In this document: positions 33,964 through 48,600 of the stretch, in pieces
Position numbering within the stretch: position 1 is the stretch's first letter
Layout of the letters: each line of letters begins with the position of its first letter
DNA from: Megamerina dolium
Lineage: Eukaryota; Arthropoda; Insecta; Diptera; Megamerinidae
DNA length: 64,000 bases
Direction of reading: 5' to 3'
Assembly: GCA_963854835.1 (NCBI GenBank)
Contig: OY978525.1
Location: 92,408,136-92,472,135 of the forward strand
Program-made: the position numbers and the translations under genes
The notes under the pieces: model-generated
What the model was told of the DNA's origin: nothing
Seen by the model: the letters and a program-made list of their open reading frames with translations, nothing else
Database searches by the model: none

Positions 33964-35698
33964 ATGATGGATCAAGAGGTTGCCGTACATGCATATGACG
34001 TCGATCTTGAAGACGGTGAGGTATGTATATTTTTCACTTCCACGCCTTTTATAGGGTAATTGTCACAAAGTTGTAGAAATTGAAAAATGTTTATTTTTGT
34101 AATGCTGATTATCAATGCAACATAGATCTCTGAGAGCTCAGATGATGTGTACACGCCACTACAGCGTCCAAACACTTATGCAGTTGCCAGCGCTAATTCC
34201 AATGATGCCGCCAGTGCAGACATTTCAGACTGTGTCGGAGGTAGTCCTCTGGCGACATGTCATCAATTGCAACGGGCACTAGAAGAAGAAGATGAACTAC
34301 AAACGGACAGTAGCAGTGAATCGTCCTCTGGCGAATCATCAGACGTGTGTTTGAAGAAACATGCAAAAGAAGGTGGTCAAGATCAACGAAAAAAACGCAA
34401 ACGTGTTCATCGCACAGTTATGGTTCGCGTACAACCAAATGAGATAGAGAATAACGATAAACGAGCACGTTTTAAAAAATATAACATATGGACGGAAACA
34501 CTACAGGAAGAAGCGTTGACAGAGAATATGCGTGGGTGTGATGTAACACGTAGTGGCTGTAAAGATCGAAACGTAGAAAATTATGACTTTTCACTGCATC
34601 ATCGTCTAAATGGTCAAAATAGTCTAAAACGGCGTTTATCAAATTCAACTGATGATGTTTCAGATTCTGAAATGCATTCGGTTTCAAAACGGGGCCGTCG
34701 CTCAAGCCATACTTCGGTAAAGAGTCGTGCGGGTGATCGAAATAAATCACGTCAACGAGGTAGACGTGCTTCGTCACCGACTAGTAGTTCAGAGAACTCA
34801 TATGAACCGCGACATATACTCGATTTAGATGAAACAGAAGGTCGTGATCCATTGGATGTGGCTCAAGAAATTGCCAATAAATTATATGAAGAAAAGGATA
34901 CATTACTAGGTGAGTGTCCATACAGTACAATAACACTAAATTGCAATAACCATATTTTTTACCCGTTTGTTTAGTTCGCATAGTGGAGGTATTGGGTACT
35001 GAGTTACCAATTGAAATCTACAAAGAAACACAGCGTATTGAAGCTGACGGTGGTATGATGATTAAGGTAACTCTTTCTTTTGCATATTTCACACGTAGCA
35101 CTAAATTATTTTGTATGCAATATATACATAGAATGGTATGCGACGCCGTACACCAGGCGGTGTTTTCTTATTTCTGCTAAAGAACCATGATAGTCTAACA
35201 CAGCAGGATCACAAGGCCATATTTGCAGAGGAACGACAAAGTTTGAATAAATGGCACAAGGAAAGGAAATCTTTATCGCGAGACCGCAAAGTGGAGGAAT
35301 TGAAGAAACGCTTAAGCGAAAAGGAAAGAGAGCTTCCCGCGTTGAGCACTCGCAAGGAACATTTTCTATTGGGGTCAGATTTAAGTCTCGAAAATCAGGC
35401 AGCGAATTGTATGTTTTATATAATTGTGTTTTTTAAAAGGAACGAATTTAATTTTTAAAAATCTATTTTAGTATCAAATCCACCACCATCACCAGTTGGT
35501 CAGGAGCATAGTCCCGAATATAAAACGCATGCAATCAATCATGTTGCACCTCTTGATGCCAGTCCCGATAAGCCTTCAACCTCAGCATCGGCATTAGCTG
35601 CCTTAACATCGTCATCAACGACTTCACCAACGAAGAATTTGATCAGCTATGATGATGATTTTCTAGATGTGAATTGCGGTGACATGGACTTTTTTTGA
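33964..35698 (+). CDS. Phax: PHAX, phosphorylated adaptor for snRNA nuclear export
   Basis: Five exons, 33964-34020, 34126-34909, 34975-35066, 35132-35408 and 35472-35698, join in consistent phase to 478 residues. PHAX bridges capped U snRNAs bound by the cap-binding complex to the CRM1 export receptor. Exon 2 has an acidic/Ser-rich CK2-type stretch (LQTDSSSESSSGESSD) and a basic nuclear-localisation segment (RKKRKRVHR). The RNA-binding domain (about residues 258-335) spans exons 2-4, from DPLDVAQEIANKLYEEKD through EIYKETQRIEADGGM to RRRTPGGVFLFLLK. A Lys/Glu-rich helix follows, and the C-terminus ends DDDFLDVNCGDMDFF. An AATAAA lies at 35855-35860. The reverse-strand frames here are shadows. 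Confidence 0.94.
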
Positions 35699-36658
35699 AA
35701 ATGATTTTGTACGTAGTTAATACATATACGTAAATGTATTTATGTATATATTTATATAAATGAGAGCTGATGGATGAATTGCAACTACTTTTTTTTAAAG
35801 AAAAGTAAATGTAAGATTCCAAACAATTGTTTCAATACTGTGGCATATTGACTCAATAAAAGACAGGCGTGTACCAATCGGGTCAAGATGACACAATTTC
35901 TATTCATATACAGATATTGTTAATTTTGTATACAAACATTATACATATATGAAAAATAAATTTATAATAATTACATGAGGTTTTAGTATATTTTTTTTTT
36001 AGATATGTACATATATGATTCATGTAATCGTGAAAAAATCATGTAAAAATCGTGTAAAAAAATTTGTATGAAAAAGATTTTGCGCGCCTCGTAAAAGTTT
36101 ACACGATAAATGATCATATAAAATTATATGCATCTGTGGAAAACGTTAAATTATAGGTGAATTTACTTCATTTAATTTTACATTTATATGTGATTAATGA
36201 ATCCCACTAATGTTTAAAGTTAGACTAAAATTGAAGGTCGGAAGTGGGAAATTTTTAAATATTCGCCGGCTCAAAATCACTGAACACTATCAGCAGTATT
36301 TCAACTGAACACATTTCAAATATAAGGATATTTCAGCAGCTGTTTTGGCACTTCATAATTATACAGGGAAATTCTGTCAACTAATTTTTTTTCTCAACAG
36401 AGTAAAATAATTGGTGACAGTAGTAACAAACGCATCTTGAGAAAAGCGAGATAAAAAGTGTAGTTAATTAATGGTTATTGCAAATTTTATTTTTGTTGTA
36501 ATTTATTTCAGTAATCTCAGCGTCATTTAGTTTATTAGTGAAAATTTGATGTATTCGTGGAGATATTTGAAAAATAGAAAAGAGCGCAGGTAGACGCTTT
36601 TCATTTGGAGATTTTGATACATAAATTGTTTGTGTCCCTGACTTCCGTCGCTGGTGCG

Positions 36659-39600
36659 ATGCGTAAAACAAGATCTCAAACTCAAGCAGAGAATGCTCTG
36701 CTCTCTGGTAGCGCTACAAATACTGTGCGTTCCAACACAAATAATTCGAGTCAAACAGATGGTGCTAGTTCTGTGACCAGTCTTCGTTCTGGTGGGTCTC
36801 ATACACCGATCAACGCTCAGAAAAGAAATACTACTGCTCCAGTTGCCAACTATGTGGATCCACATAAACTAAAGGTATGAAATTGAATCCAACATGCAGA
36901 ATTAATCAAATCATAAGTTCTTGTTATACTGTTAAATGTACTCCTTTTCCGGGGAATCGCTGCGCAGGATTATACAAAAGCGGTTTTTTGTTGTACCCGG
37001 GTTTTTTTTTTTTGCTTGTTACCCAAGTGGTCGTTCAGTGAAATTGTATTGTGCTTCTGCAAAGCCTAGTAAATAATTTATTTTATTATCGATATAATTT
37101 GTTTTTCATTGAATCAGTATTTCTGAAAATTTTTATTAACAAAAACATATTAAAGCATTAGTTTTAAGCAAATTTATTTATTGGTATATGATTATTTAGC
37201 ACATTGTAACTGTCCAGTTTTGCTGAGAGTTTTTGCCAGATACTCATGTCTTCACTATATAAAACTATACTAGAAATGAAAATTGATTTTTCTTGGTTAC
37301 AAAACTGCCAGGTTTTACTAGAATCCTAGCTTATGAAATACGATGTTTTGATTTTTTTGAGATATTTACACTTGAGATGTATTTGCGTTACACGTGTTGT
37401 AATAATAAAAAAGATTTTCTCCAATGAAAATAGTGATTTTTAAAATCTACTTTATTTTACAAACTAAAATTTATAATTACGATTATAAGCCTAGTATTAG
37501 GATATAAGCTTTTAGCTCGATTTTAATAACCTAAACTAATTAATGTATTTGTATTAAAATTTTACTATATAACGGAGGATTCTAGGAAAGTTGTAATTTT
37601 AATGATGTTTTCGGTTGTTGGATTTGAGGTCGATTGGATCGGATTGTCGTTATGGAAGATATAGTTAGGGGTTATTGGTGATGTCCTTCATTCGTGAGAG
37701 ATTTCTCATATTGCTTTACCTCTATTTTAAGATATCTCGGTGTTGTAGAGTTGTTTCGAAAATTTGTATTCAATTAGTTGTCTACACCTTTGTGCATCAA
37801 TTGCATTCATGCGAGTTTTTTGACATATTTCCCATAGAAAAATCTGTCATAAAGCCGTTTCTAACTTTAATACGATTTTAACTTTGACTATAACTGCGGC
37901 CCATAATGTTTTCAAAATTGTATTGAAGGCGTTTTTGAACTATTTTATATGCTTGCTTCAGAATTAATAAAAATCAATATGTACAGCGGAATACTTGAGC
38001 AAAATAATACGTTTTAATATTTCATAACGCTAATGGACTCGAATCCGTAGCCATGTGCACATGCCTACAACTGAAATATTACCAATAAAATGTGTTTCTA
38101 CTTAGCTGCTGAAATTTTGAAATACAATTCATTTCTAATGAAAATGTTATAAAAAATGTGTAAAGATCGTAAAACATTTGTTTGTTTAGGACAAGCAGAA
38201 TTCACCGGAATTCCCACACTACCTGGCATATCGAACACTTCACATAAATCAAAAACCGAATATATGGTATGTTCACTGACGACTGAAAATAATTATACTC
38301 GCAAATACTGGGAAATTAATTTATAATCATAGAAGAAAAAAAAAAAAAACTAAACGCGTCGCCATATTCTTTGGGCAATATTAATTTTGTGTTGAAAGAA
38401 ATCAAGCAAAAAAGGTCTGAAAAAAAGGAAAAGTTAATAGAATAGATAACAAAATTGTGTAGCTTAAGTATATGTGTTACCCTACTATATCAAATCCATT
38501 CCTAATAAATTAGAGATCCTGTGTTTTATTCTGTGATCAACAAAGACATTCAGAAAATTGATTAACGTGAATTTGTAAAATAATAAAGTGCACACCATGG
38601 AGAAATCGCTGTCATTCTCACTCTGCGCTTATTTCCATTGAGGTAATATTTTTATAACAATTGAACAGTTATTTTATTTCACTTAAAAATCTGTATTGCA
38701 ATATGCCAAAAAATACTTTAAAATATATTATCGTTGGACTGAGATACTTGATGGCTGGTTCATTTAGTTTGCGATTGGCAGCCTCTGAGGCTTCCGGAAT
38801 TACTGTTGCAACTCGGTGTTGATTATAGATGTTTATTAATCAACTAAATTGTTTGAAGAAATATTTTAAAGTTCAAAGTGGAAGCATCATACAATACCAC
38901 GAGGTAATCACTTCCCAACATGTGTTATTCACTTTTGATCGTTGTAAGCTTGTCAACATTTCAAGAAACAATTTTTATGTGAAATATTTAATATTTATTT
39001 TCTTCAACAATACTCGAATATAGCCTATTTGAAACTACCAATAATTCGAGAAATTGCCGCCAAGGACTAAAAAGGATTTAGTCCTAATTAAGCTAATTGG
39101 GTTCAGAAATGGAACTTTTTCTTTTACATTTGTTTGCTGTTGCTTGAAAAAATCTTTGTGATACTCCAAATTATAAAGATTCACCTCATTTATGTCCAAC
39201 AACTAACGAATCCTGCTATATACAAATAGCAATTTGTTCCTTCTATTTGTGTATAATTGGGCAGGATCTCCGCAAAGTGCATAGCAACCGAAAAGTTGTA
39301 TGCATTATATCTACATAATTTTAAACAATTTGCTGCACTCTACGGATATCAATTGTGTTTAGCATCATCTTGCCTTGCAAATATGCTGTGCTTTTACCCA
39401 TAAAACAATTGTATGTAGGTAGTTTATTTTATGTTGGTGCTTTGTTTTACTTTTTTTTTGTGCCACCTCAGCATATCTGAACGTACCTATGATATGAATT
39501 CATTTTGCAATTTTGGCACGCGAAATTCAAACGAATAAGAGGTACTATAAGGGTTGCTAGTGTTATCACCTGAAAAGTATGAATTGTATTCGTTTTAAAA

Positions 39601-42600
39601 ATTGTAATTGACTTCGGATGCATTCGGTTTTTTACATACATGCGATGCCGAATGTGATTCGCACTCGTATTAAAGGTTATTCCATGGTTATTCGTATTAC
39701 GAAACTTGTTCGGCTTTTTATTAAGGGATATTCACGATCTGGTATATTTACATAAGCAAATTTTGTTGTATTTATGATATTTTCTAGTTTATTGTGGAGT
39801 GAAGTGTTTGTCGAAGTGTGGGACATGTTCCCCATGGAGGACGGAAATATTTTGGAGGGGATATTCGCTACACCTGGTAACACAAGTAGCTTACTTTTTT
39901 TTATTAGATATATAGGAAAAATATTAAGAATATTATTTATAATATGACTATTATTTATTTTATTATAAATAAATAATATTTTTCATTTATTGTTATTTTG
40001 TTTATGAATAAAAATAAAAGAAAATATATTTTGATTGTTATTAAAGTATATTAAATTTTATATGAGGGGTACCCAGTGTTACAAAAATTATCCAAAGGGC
40101 ACAAAGATGTCGAAAGTTTGGGCAGCACTGCTCTAAAAGAAATTTTCAATATCAGCATTACTAATATATGTCCATAGTGTTAATTCCACCTGTTATTAAT
40201 ATAAAATATCGATAAAGTCGATCCCCCCATACACACATTTGGAATTTTAGTACTTCAAAATGAAAGTAGCAATGCTTTGTTCAGGATGAAAATAGAAAAA
40301 TTACTAAAACAGAAACGAAAGCGAATAAAAGCAAAATTTGTTCCTTTTCTTATGCCCATCTTCCTGCAACACGTAGCAATGCTTTGCTTATTTTAAAAAT
40401 TTAACGGTCTTTCGACGCAAATATTTCGTAAGTCATTTAAGGATACCTAAATCTGAAAAGTTAGTACAAAGTTTAAGATCACGCAATTCAATTTAAAATA
40501 TATTAATCCTGTTTTAGACACAAAAATATTTGTGAGCGAGGGATATAAGGGAAATCGAGAGGGGTTTTTGTTCCACGTATTATCATTCGTCCTTATAATT
40601 TGTAATCAGTGTTCGGCCTGATACAATTGCGGCAAATCTACCACCAAAAGAATTTTGAAATGATTGACTGGCATTTTGTTCCCATAACTTTAACTTGCAA
40701 TATGTAGATTAATATATATACATAAGTATGTGATTTAGTTTTTCGATGAAATTTAAATATACTTGTGCGCATTAATCGTTATTATTCGTTTATTATTTGT
40801 TGATTGCTCTCCTCAACGCACACACTTTGTCGCTTTCTTTCTCATTCTCCCTACCTCTGTGCTATATCTTTCTTCCTACTCGTGTAACGCAATTTGTTTT
40901 AAAAATTTCAGACTCCATTTGCGACACCGCTACCGCTTCAAAAAAACTTATTATTATCGAAAGAAGAACTCTGTCTGTAGCTTAAAAATTGCTAAATTCT
41001 ACTAAATTATAATGGAACTCCTGAAAATGTTATAAAAAAATATTTTTTTTTGTGGTTTGGCTATAAATATTGCAGGATAAAAGTGAAGAGAGCGTAATCA
41101 AGGACAAAATAAAGTCAAGTTTAAATATAGCACAGACTTTTTGAAGATTTATATATGGCAACTTTATAAAAAAAAAAAGTCGACTATGACTATGCGGCAA
41201 GGACTTTTGCAATGGTAGCTCCCAGTAGAGAAATGTGACCTCGCTGTCAAAGTGTTAATTACACTATAGGCAGTTCTCTTTTAGCCGGCTCACATTTTTT
41301 ACCGTTAATCGTTGTATCGGTATTCTGTTTTCAGTTAGGCAACATTATTTTATAAATTCAATGATTGTAGAGATTAACAACTACGACCAAATGTCATTTA
41401 CATTGTCCCTTTTGTGGTAATTTGCATTGTGCAACAACGATTTTTATCGTTGAATGAAACAAAAATATGAGAGAAGAAAAATAGAAGTAATAAAAAAATC
41501 CAACAACAACTATGCATTTGTGTCAACATCGATGCAATTCGATAGGCGTGCATGAAAAATCAGTACATAAATGTTGCATGTTCGATGGGCGACCGTATCA
41601 GATGAATAACAACTTACATATTCCTTTATTAAACATTTTCAGAAAAACAAAAAATTGTTATTCATTTAAGCTGACTTTAAGGAAGAAAGAAGCCTCATTT
41701 TTAATATTAGGTAATTCTTGAGATTATACAAAGCTGTTGATATCTTCAAAAATTTGAAATTCCTCCAATTGATTGAGTTTTTATTGATTTACAGTTTTCA
41801 TTCAGAAATTTAAAAACGATCTCCTATAAAATTCATAAATTTGACTTAAGCGGATACTGTTTTATGCCATGGAAATTATATAACTTGAAACAAAGGTGAT
41901 GCAAAGGTACAATATATTAAGCTGGAACTGGCATAAATTGAATCAGAGAACGTGAAATACTAGAGAAGTCCTAATTTGGCTTTTGAGCTTATTTGTGATT
42001 ACAACTATCAGGGTCACTTAACAGAGTTGTAAAATACAGAGATTTTGAAGAGAGCAATGCCATGAACAGAAGAAAAATTCTGTAAATTAACATAGAAAAT
42101 TAACATATATTGAAATGAGATCACATAATAGTAAATAATTTTATGAATGAATTTTATATATGTATGTGGAATAGAATTTTTTGTGAAGAATTTTTACTAT
42201 TGTTCAATATATATGTATATACATGCGTATGGAGTGCTTATAGGTATACTCCATTCACGCAATTCATATATTTATAAATATATGCACTCATATGTTATAC
42301 AGATATGAGATGTTTCACAATATTATTTATCATTTTTATAATATTAAATTTGATAAAATTTCAGTAATTTTGATAAAGAGTTAAGGCATAAAGGCATTGT
42401 TTTCTCGAAGCACCCGATGCCTGGTATCAGGCAATCAGAAATATAAGCAAGTAATACCACGTGATTAAATTCAATGTAAAGGAACAGAAAAGTAGAATGT
42501 AAAAAAAAACGAGCACGTTGTTGGTCCTTATAGTAAATTTATTCCTTCTCTGCTCTCTCTGCTTTTGCTCTGCCGTCACATAATAGAATAGACAGCCACG

Positions 42601-45600
42601 CATGCCAATTGTTGTTGCGTGACTGAACGATCAAATATCAACACGTGCTATTACTTGCTAAATGTATGCATTGCGTGAATGGAGTATACCTATAAGCAGT
42701 CCATTCGCATGTACATACATATATATTGAACAATAGTAAAAATTCTTCATAAAAAATTCTATTCCACATACATATATAAAATTCATTCATAAAATTATTT
42801 ACTATTATGTGATCTTATTTCAATATATGTTAATTTTCTATGTTAATTTACAGAATTTTTCTCCTGTTTATGGCATTGCTCTCTTCAAAATCTCTGTATT
42901 TTACAACTCTTTTAAGTGACCCTGATAGTTGTAATCAGAAATAAGCTCAAAAGCCAAATTAAGACTTCTCTAGTATTTCACGTTCTCTGATTGAATACTT
43001 AATGAATTAATAAGGCTACAGCTTTGGTATGCACTTGTTGGCTTCCTTAGAGATACATAATTTGTATTGAGTAATACGATCAACTAGAACTTGTAGCCGA
43101 AGAGGATTCAGGTAAATTACTTGTAATTTAAATGAATTTTTGAAATAAAACTTCGTAAATGGGGTGTGAAATTTTGAAAACAAATTTCGTTACATGAGAA
43201 GAAAGGAAGATATAGCATAGAGAAAGGGTGAATAAGAAAGAAAGGAACGTATGCACAGCGCATGGTTGAATTCTTGTAATTGTATCATATGCTCTACGAT
43301 ACAAAGCGATAGATAGTGTGTGCGTTGAAAGAGAACATCCAACGAATAATCGTCCGATTATCCACGAAAACGCAAAGTGTCGTGTCAGTTGAAACAACCT
43401 TCCTTGCCCAATTATGTACAAGCGATTACTCAAATCGTATCGTAAAGTAATGTAGAAAATCTGAGGCGATTAGGATTCTACTGTTTTATTAGGTCTGTTC
43501 ATTTACATTACTATCACTATCAATTTCTGTCATCTGTCACTCTCGCAAATTTTTCTTGCAAATTTTTACTCGTAAATATTTCTATTTCTACTAGTGAGAA
43601 TTCGTAACATAGAAAAAACAGCTGTTCTTACTGGCAAGTAACAGAACTTGGGAAGATTTTTTTTTACCTTTTTAGAGAGGATTTTTCTTACGCTCTTAAA
43701 TTGTGGTGATAGAGAAATTTTACTAGTAAAGTACGCGAACGAAGCTAATATGCCGGCCTAACAGAGTTCCAATGCACAGTGATATTGAAGAGAGCAATGC
43801 CATGAGCGGGAGAGCAAATTAAATAGAATTTTCTACGAAATAATATCAGATGAGTAGAATTTTATATGTGCATGAGTAATTTTAAAGGAATAGACAGCCA
43901 CGCATGTCTATGAGCCGAAAACTCAACAATACAAAAATAGAACTTCTGTAACATTCTCTGAAAAGATGATGCCAAATTTACAGTTATTATAACGTATTCA
44001 TCCGATTTCATGTATTTTGTTTATGCATTTGGTGAACTTTTTGATTTTGGTGTACGTCTCTGTTTTTGCTACTTTCTTATTTTCATACAGAACAAACCAT
44101 GTGAGCAATTTGCATGCACATTTCTGAGATCAATAATAATTATATATCAGTTTTTAAGATATCCGTGAAGAGCAATTATGTGAGTATAGAAATATACATA
44201 TAATATGCGAATAAATGAGGTAACTTTAAATGTGTTTTCTTCTCAGTAGCTTTCGCCATGCCAAGAAAAAGAAAGGAAGGGGTAAAAAATCAACCAAAGG
44301 TTAAAAAAGTAGCAAAAACAGGAGCAGAGCGCATTCGTGAATACAGAGCGCGAATAATAGCATCCGAAAAGGCAGCCGCAGCACATTACGAAAATTTAGA
44401 AAACAACCAAGCTGAAGTGCGTGCAAATTCGTCGCCCGTCGATGACGTAGTTGTGGTTAAAGAAGTAATCAATGCAGCTACATCAGTTGCACGTAGTCAA
44501 CAGTGTGAAGCCCAAGAACGACCACAAGAACATGTCGAACCACTATCAGCTTCCAGATCTTCGCCAGTATGTAATGACAATTGTGCCGTAAATCGTGAAG
44601 CATCGCCCCTTTTGTTGACTCATCCAAATCCTACGTCCAACATCGTTTATAATGCAACATCATTGATAGTTAATGATAGTATGAATGACGTTTCTAACAA
44701 CCAAAATTTAGAAAACAATCAAGTTGAGGTGCGTGCAAATCCGTCGCCCGTCGATGACGTAGTAGTGCTTGAAGAAGTAATCAACGCAGCTCCATCAGCT
44801 GCACGTAGTCAACAATGTGAAGCTCAAGAACGACCACAAGAACATCTCGAACCACTACCACCTTCTAGATCTTCGTCGGTATGTAATGTCAATTGTGCGT
44901 TAAATCGTGAAACATGTTCCCTTTTGTTGACTCATCAAATTCCTACGACCAACATCGTTTATAATGTAACATCATTGATAGTTAATGATACTATGAATAA
45001 CGTTCATTCCGCTAATTCTCATGTGCCTTATAGTGAATATCGTCGTCACGAGGAAGCTCACCGTAAATACAATTTACAGACAGCTCCTTTGGATGTATTT
45101 GCTCAGGATGTGACGGGTTATAGTTTAAGAGCAATTTGAAAAGTGCTTGCGCTGAATGCTACGAAATTTTAAGTGAAATTGTACCTTATAGATGGAAGAA
45201 ATATTGATTTGTAATACGTGCGTGGTTTCATTAAAACAAAAAAACAAAAATTCAAGTTATGTCAACTTATAATGGTTTTAAATTTCCACCAATATCTATA
45301 TATTTGCCACCGTTAGATTTAGTTTTTGAGAGACTTATTTCACCACCCATACCCTTCATTCAGATCCGAAGATTAAGACATGTTATTGGCCAGCATGGTA
45401 TTTACGGACAGATAATTAATGTCGCTGCTTGCGTTTATACAATGCTGAAAAGTCCTCCGAGAAGTGTGAACGACGATCATAAAACATAATTTTTTTAGGA
45501 CAATTCCGACGCTTCAGAGACCAGGTTAGCAGGTTCGACTTACGGAGATCCAATCGACGAGCTGTGAACAATGAAAATCTTGCGTTTGAGACTTCACGAT

Positions 45601-48600
45601 ACTCACACGGATGCATTTAAACACGTTGGTACGAATACATCCAATTTCAATATTTGTATTGAAACGAATATCTCTTCTTTACGGATAATTTCAAATTCAA
45701 ACTGGTACTGGTCTAACCGAAAAAATACCCGTATGCTATGATCCGACAATTGTGTGTACCGACGATATTTCTGACGGTTAGTGCAAATGAAATCGGTTGG
45801 AATGATTTAATAAAAACATTTTATAGATTGAAGCACAATGGCACTGTGATTTCTGATGAATTTGCTAAACAATTACACTACATACAGCGAACAATATTAG
45901 TCAATGAAGATGCAGTAATGCAATTAATACCATATATTGCTCACTATTCAGCAATCGAAAAAATGTAGTCCATTTGCTCAATATTACGTGATCAACTACT
46001 TTAAAAGAATTAAGTTCCAGCATCGCGTGAGATCACAAGCTCATATTTTAATGTGGTTGAATAATGCTCCACTTAATTCTATGGGTGAAGGCAAAAGCGA
46101 TGCGATATCATTGATTGATCAACTTATATCGGTTTCACCCATAGAATCATAAGGAAAGATAAACCTAAACTCACAAACATACTTTTACATGTTATAAAAA
46201 AATAGTTGCCACAGTGCAGATTTGGGGCCCCGTTCATGCCTATTTGAACAACTACGATATTGTCATCGATCCATAAAGAGGATGATTATGTAAAGCACTA
46301 CAAGAATAATTGGCTGAATCTTGAAAACAATAATTATACAGATGATGAGCATTACAATTCTTCGAGCTGGGATCAATAGGCCCAGAGTTTTCTTGAAACG
46401 TGAACCGCCTGAAAAACGGCACAACCCTTTCAACCCTGCAATATTCTTGTGCTGCTTATGTTGCTGAATGAGTGAGTCAACTTCAACACAAAATTATTGA
46501 AACAATGAACGAAAATCCGGAATTTGATATTGTGGAAGTCACTCGGAAAATAGGTGTCAACATGCTGAACAGTGTAGAGATGACAAATCAAAAAGTTGAT
46601 TGGTACATTCTACGAGAGCCGATGTCTAAAAGTTCCACCTCAGTAGTCAGCATATCAACTGTATGGGTTGTTGATTGGCAACGAATCCGTAAGTCCTAAA
46701 AAGAATTGGACCAAATGGGTCATTACAATTGCGCAGTTTGTCGCCAATTATACAGTTTATACCAAAGGAACTTACAGAAAGAGTTATAATCCTCGTATTG
46801 TTCGTTTGCCGTAATTACGATATGGGAAAAAATCTTAACGAAAACAAACGATAAATCGTCACTTTACATATTTCATTTCGGAACGAAGTCGCAGATATAC
46901 TGGATGAATTTAAATTCATAAAAATATATGACTATAACAAGGATCAAATATTTAATCGCAGAAAGGAATTTGAATCTATCTTAGATATTAAAAAACAATA
47001 TAAGCTTGGACCTATCGCGGAGAAGAGAGAAAATTTAATACTTTATGCAGATTTTTGCAAATTGAGAATGCAAACGAGAAGCAAGATGAGCTTCTTCGAC
47101 ACGTAATATATCATCCATTGTCTTCGGAAGATACTCCATTTCAAATGTGGTAAAACTTTCATCATAAAACTCATTATAGACATCTATAACCGTTTCACAA
47201 ATAGTTATGGTCACTCGATCGAAGTAGTTTATCAATTGTTTAAGCATTGTTTAAGTACGTCCAAAGTCCTAATTATGGATGAAATTATCATAATTGGAGC
47301 TGAGTTACTTGCACATATTAATGCTAGCCTTATACAAATTACTGGTGATTATAACACAAATTTTGGTGGAATTGATCTTATTTAATTGGAGATTTGCGGC
47401 AATTGCCACCTGTTCGAGCAACACCAATATACAAACAACAAAAACAAAAGATTGTTGGACCCGTCTTATGGAAAGGCCTAAAATTTTATGAACTAAAGCA
47501 GGTAATGAGACAATCGAATCAACTTTTTTCATCGAAGTTAACAAAAATTGATAACGGGGCAAGACTTGAAGAACACAAACTGCGTCTAGATTTTTTACAA
47601 CTGAAAAAGCAAATACTTATTGCCGACGCGCGATTCGCTTATTCAATACCACTGTAATACTTCTGCAGCTAATTATAATAATAAAATGCTGAATGAAGCA
47701 CAAGAAAAACCAATCTCCATAGCCAAAGATTGCCATATGAAACGGTATTCGTTATCGGCATATTATATATGATTACAAGGTATATTGTTGTGGCAAACGG
47801 CGCATGGCTCGAATTTTCGGAGACATCTAAAAAAAAATGTAACAGCAAATAATATTAGTAATTTACAAGGCAAATTCCGAAGACTCATTGAAGATTGCAA
47901 ACTGTTGATAGACAAACAATTGATTTTATGAGCGAATGAATTATGTTCGAGCAGCTTGATCTCGAAAATATCGAATCAAGGACATGCATATTTATCAGTA
48001 ATACTAATACCAAACAATGAATGTGTAAATATTGAATAAACAGATTATTTTATGCAAACGTTTGTATTGTTGTATGTCTTTTCAGATTCCCTCTTTGCCT
48101 CCCACACTAAATAACATCTATGACTAATTTCAAAATAGATTTCGAGGAGTTTAAATCTTTAAAGAATATAATGTTTGACATAAATGACATTCATTTTTAG
48201 CGATTTAAATGGTATGTGGGTAGATATTGTTAAAATGTTATTAAATTGACCAAGTTGTGGCGGCAAACTCTCAGTAAAAACTACAGTACCAATGGATTCC
48301 ACATAATCCAATTCAAAATGAGCCTGTAACTTAAAGAATATAATGTTTGACATAAATGACATTCATTTTTAGCGATTTAAATGGTATGTGGGTAGATATT
48401 GTTAAAATGTTATTAAATTGACCAAGTTGTGGCGGCAAACTCTCAGTAAAAACTACAGTACCAATGGATTCCACATAATCCAATTCAAAATGAGCCTGTA
48501 ACTTTTGGAAAATGTTATATCTATCCTAAATGTATATGAACATTAAATTTTGTTTTAATTGTAACAATTTTTTCCAGTCTATTTTTGTTTTATTGCTTGT

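Noticed and set aside
16187..41300. Recurring 'ccggctca' octamer (16191 reversed, 22089, 27883, 36264, 41284)
   Set aside because: Flanking sequence shows no shared extension that I can align, so I do not call it a transposon end.
47035..47247. 70-codon minus-strand frame
   Set aside because: It lies opposite the decayed Helitron helicase region and is an antisense shadow.
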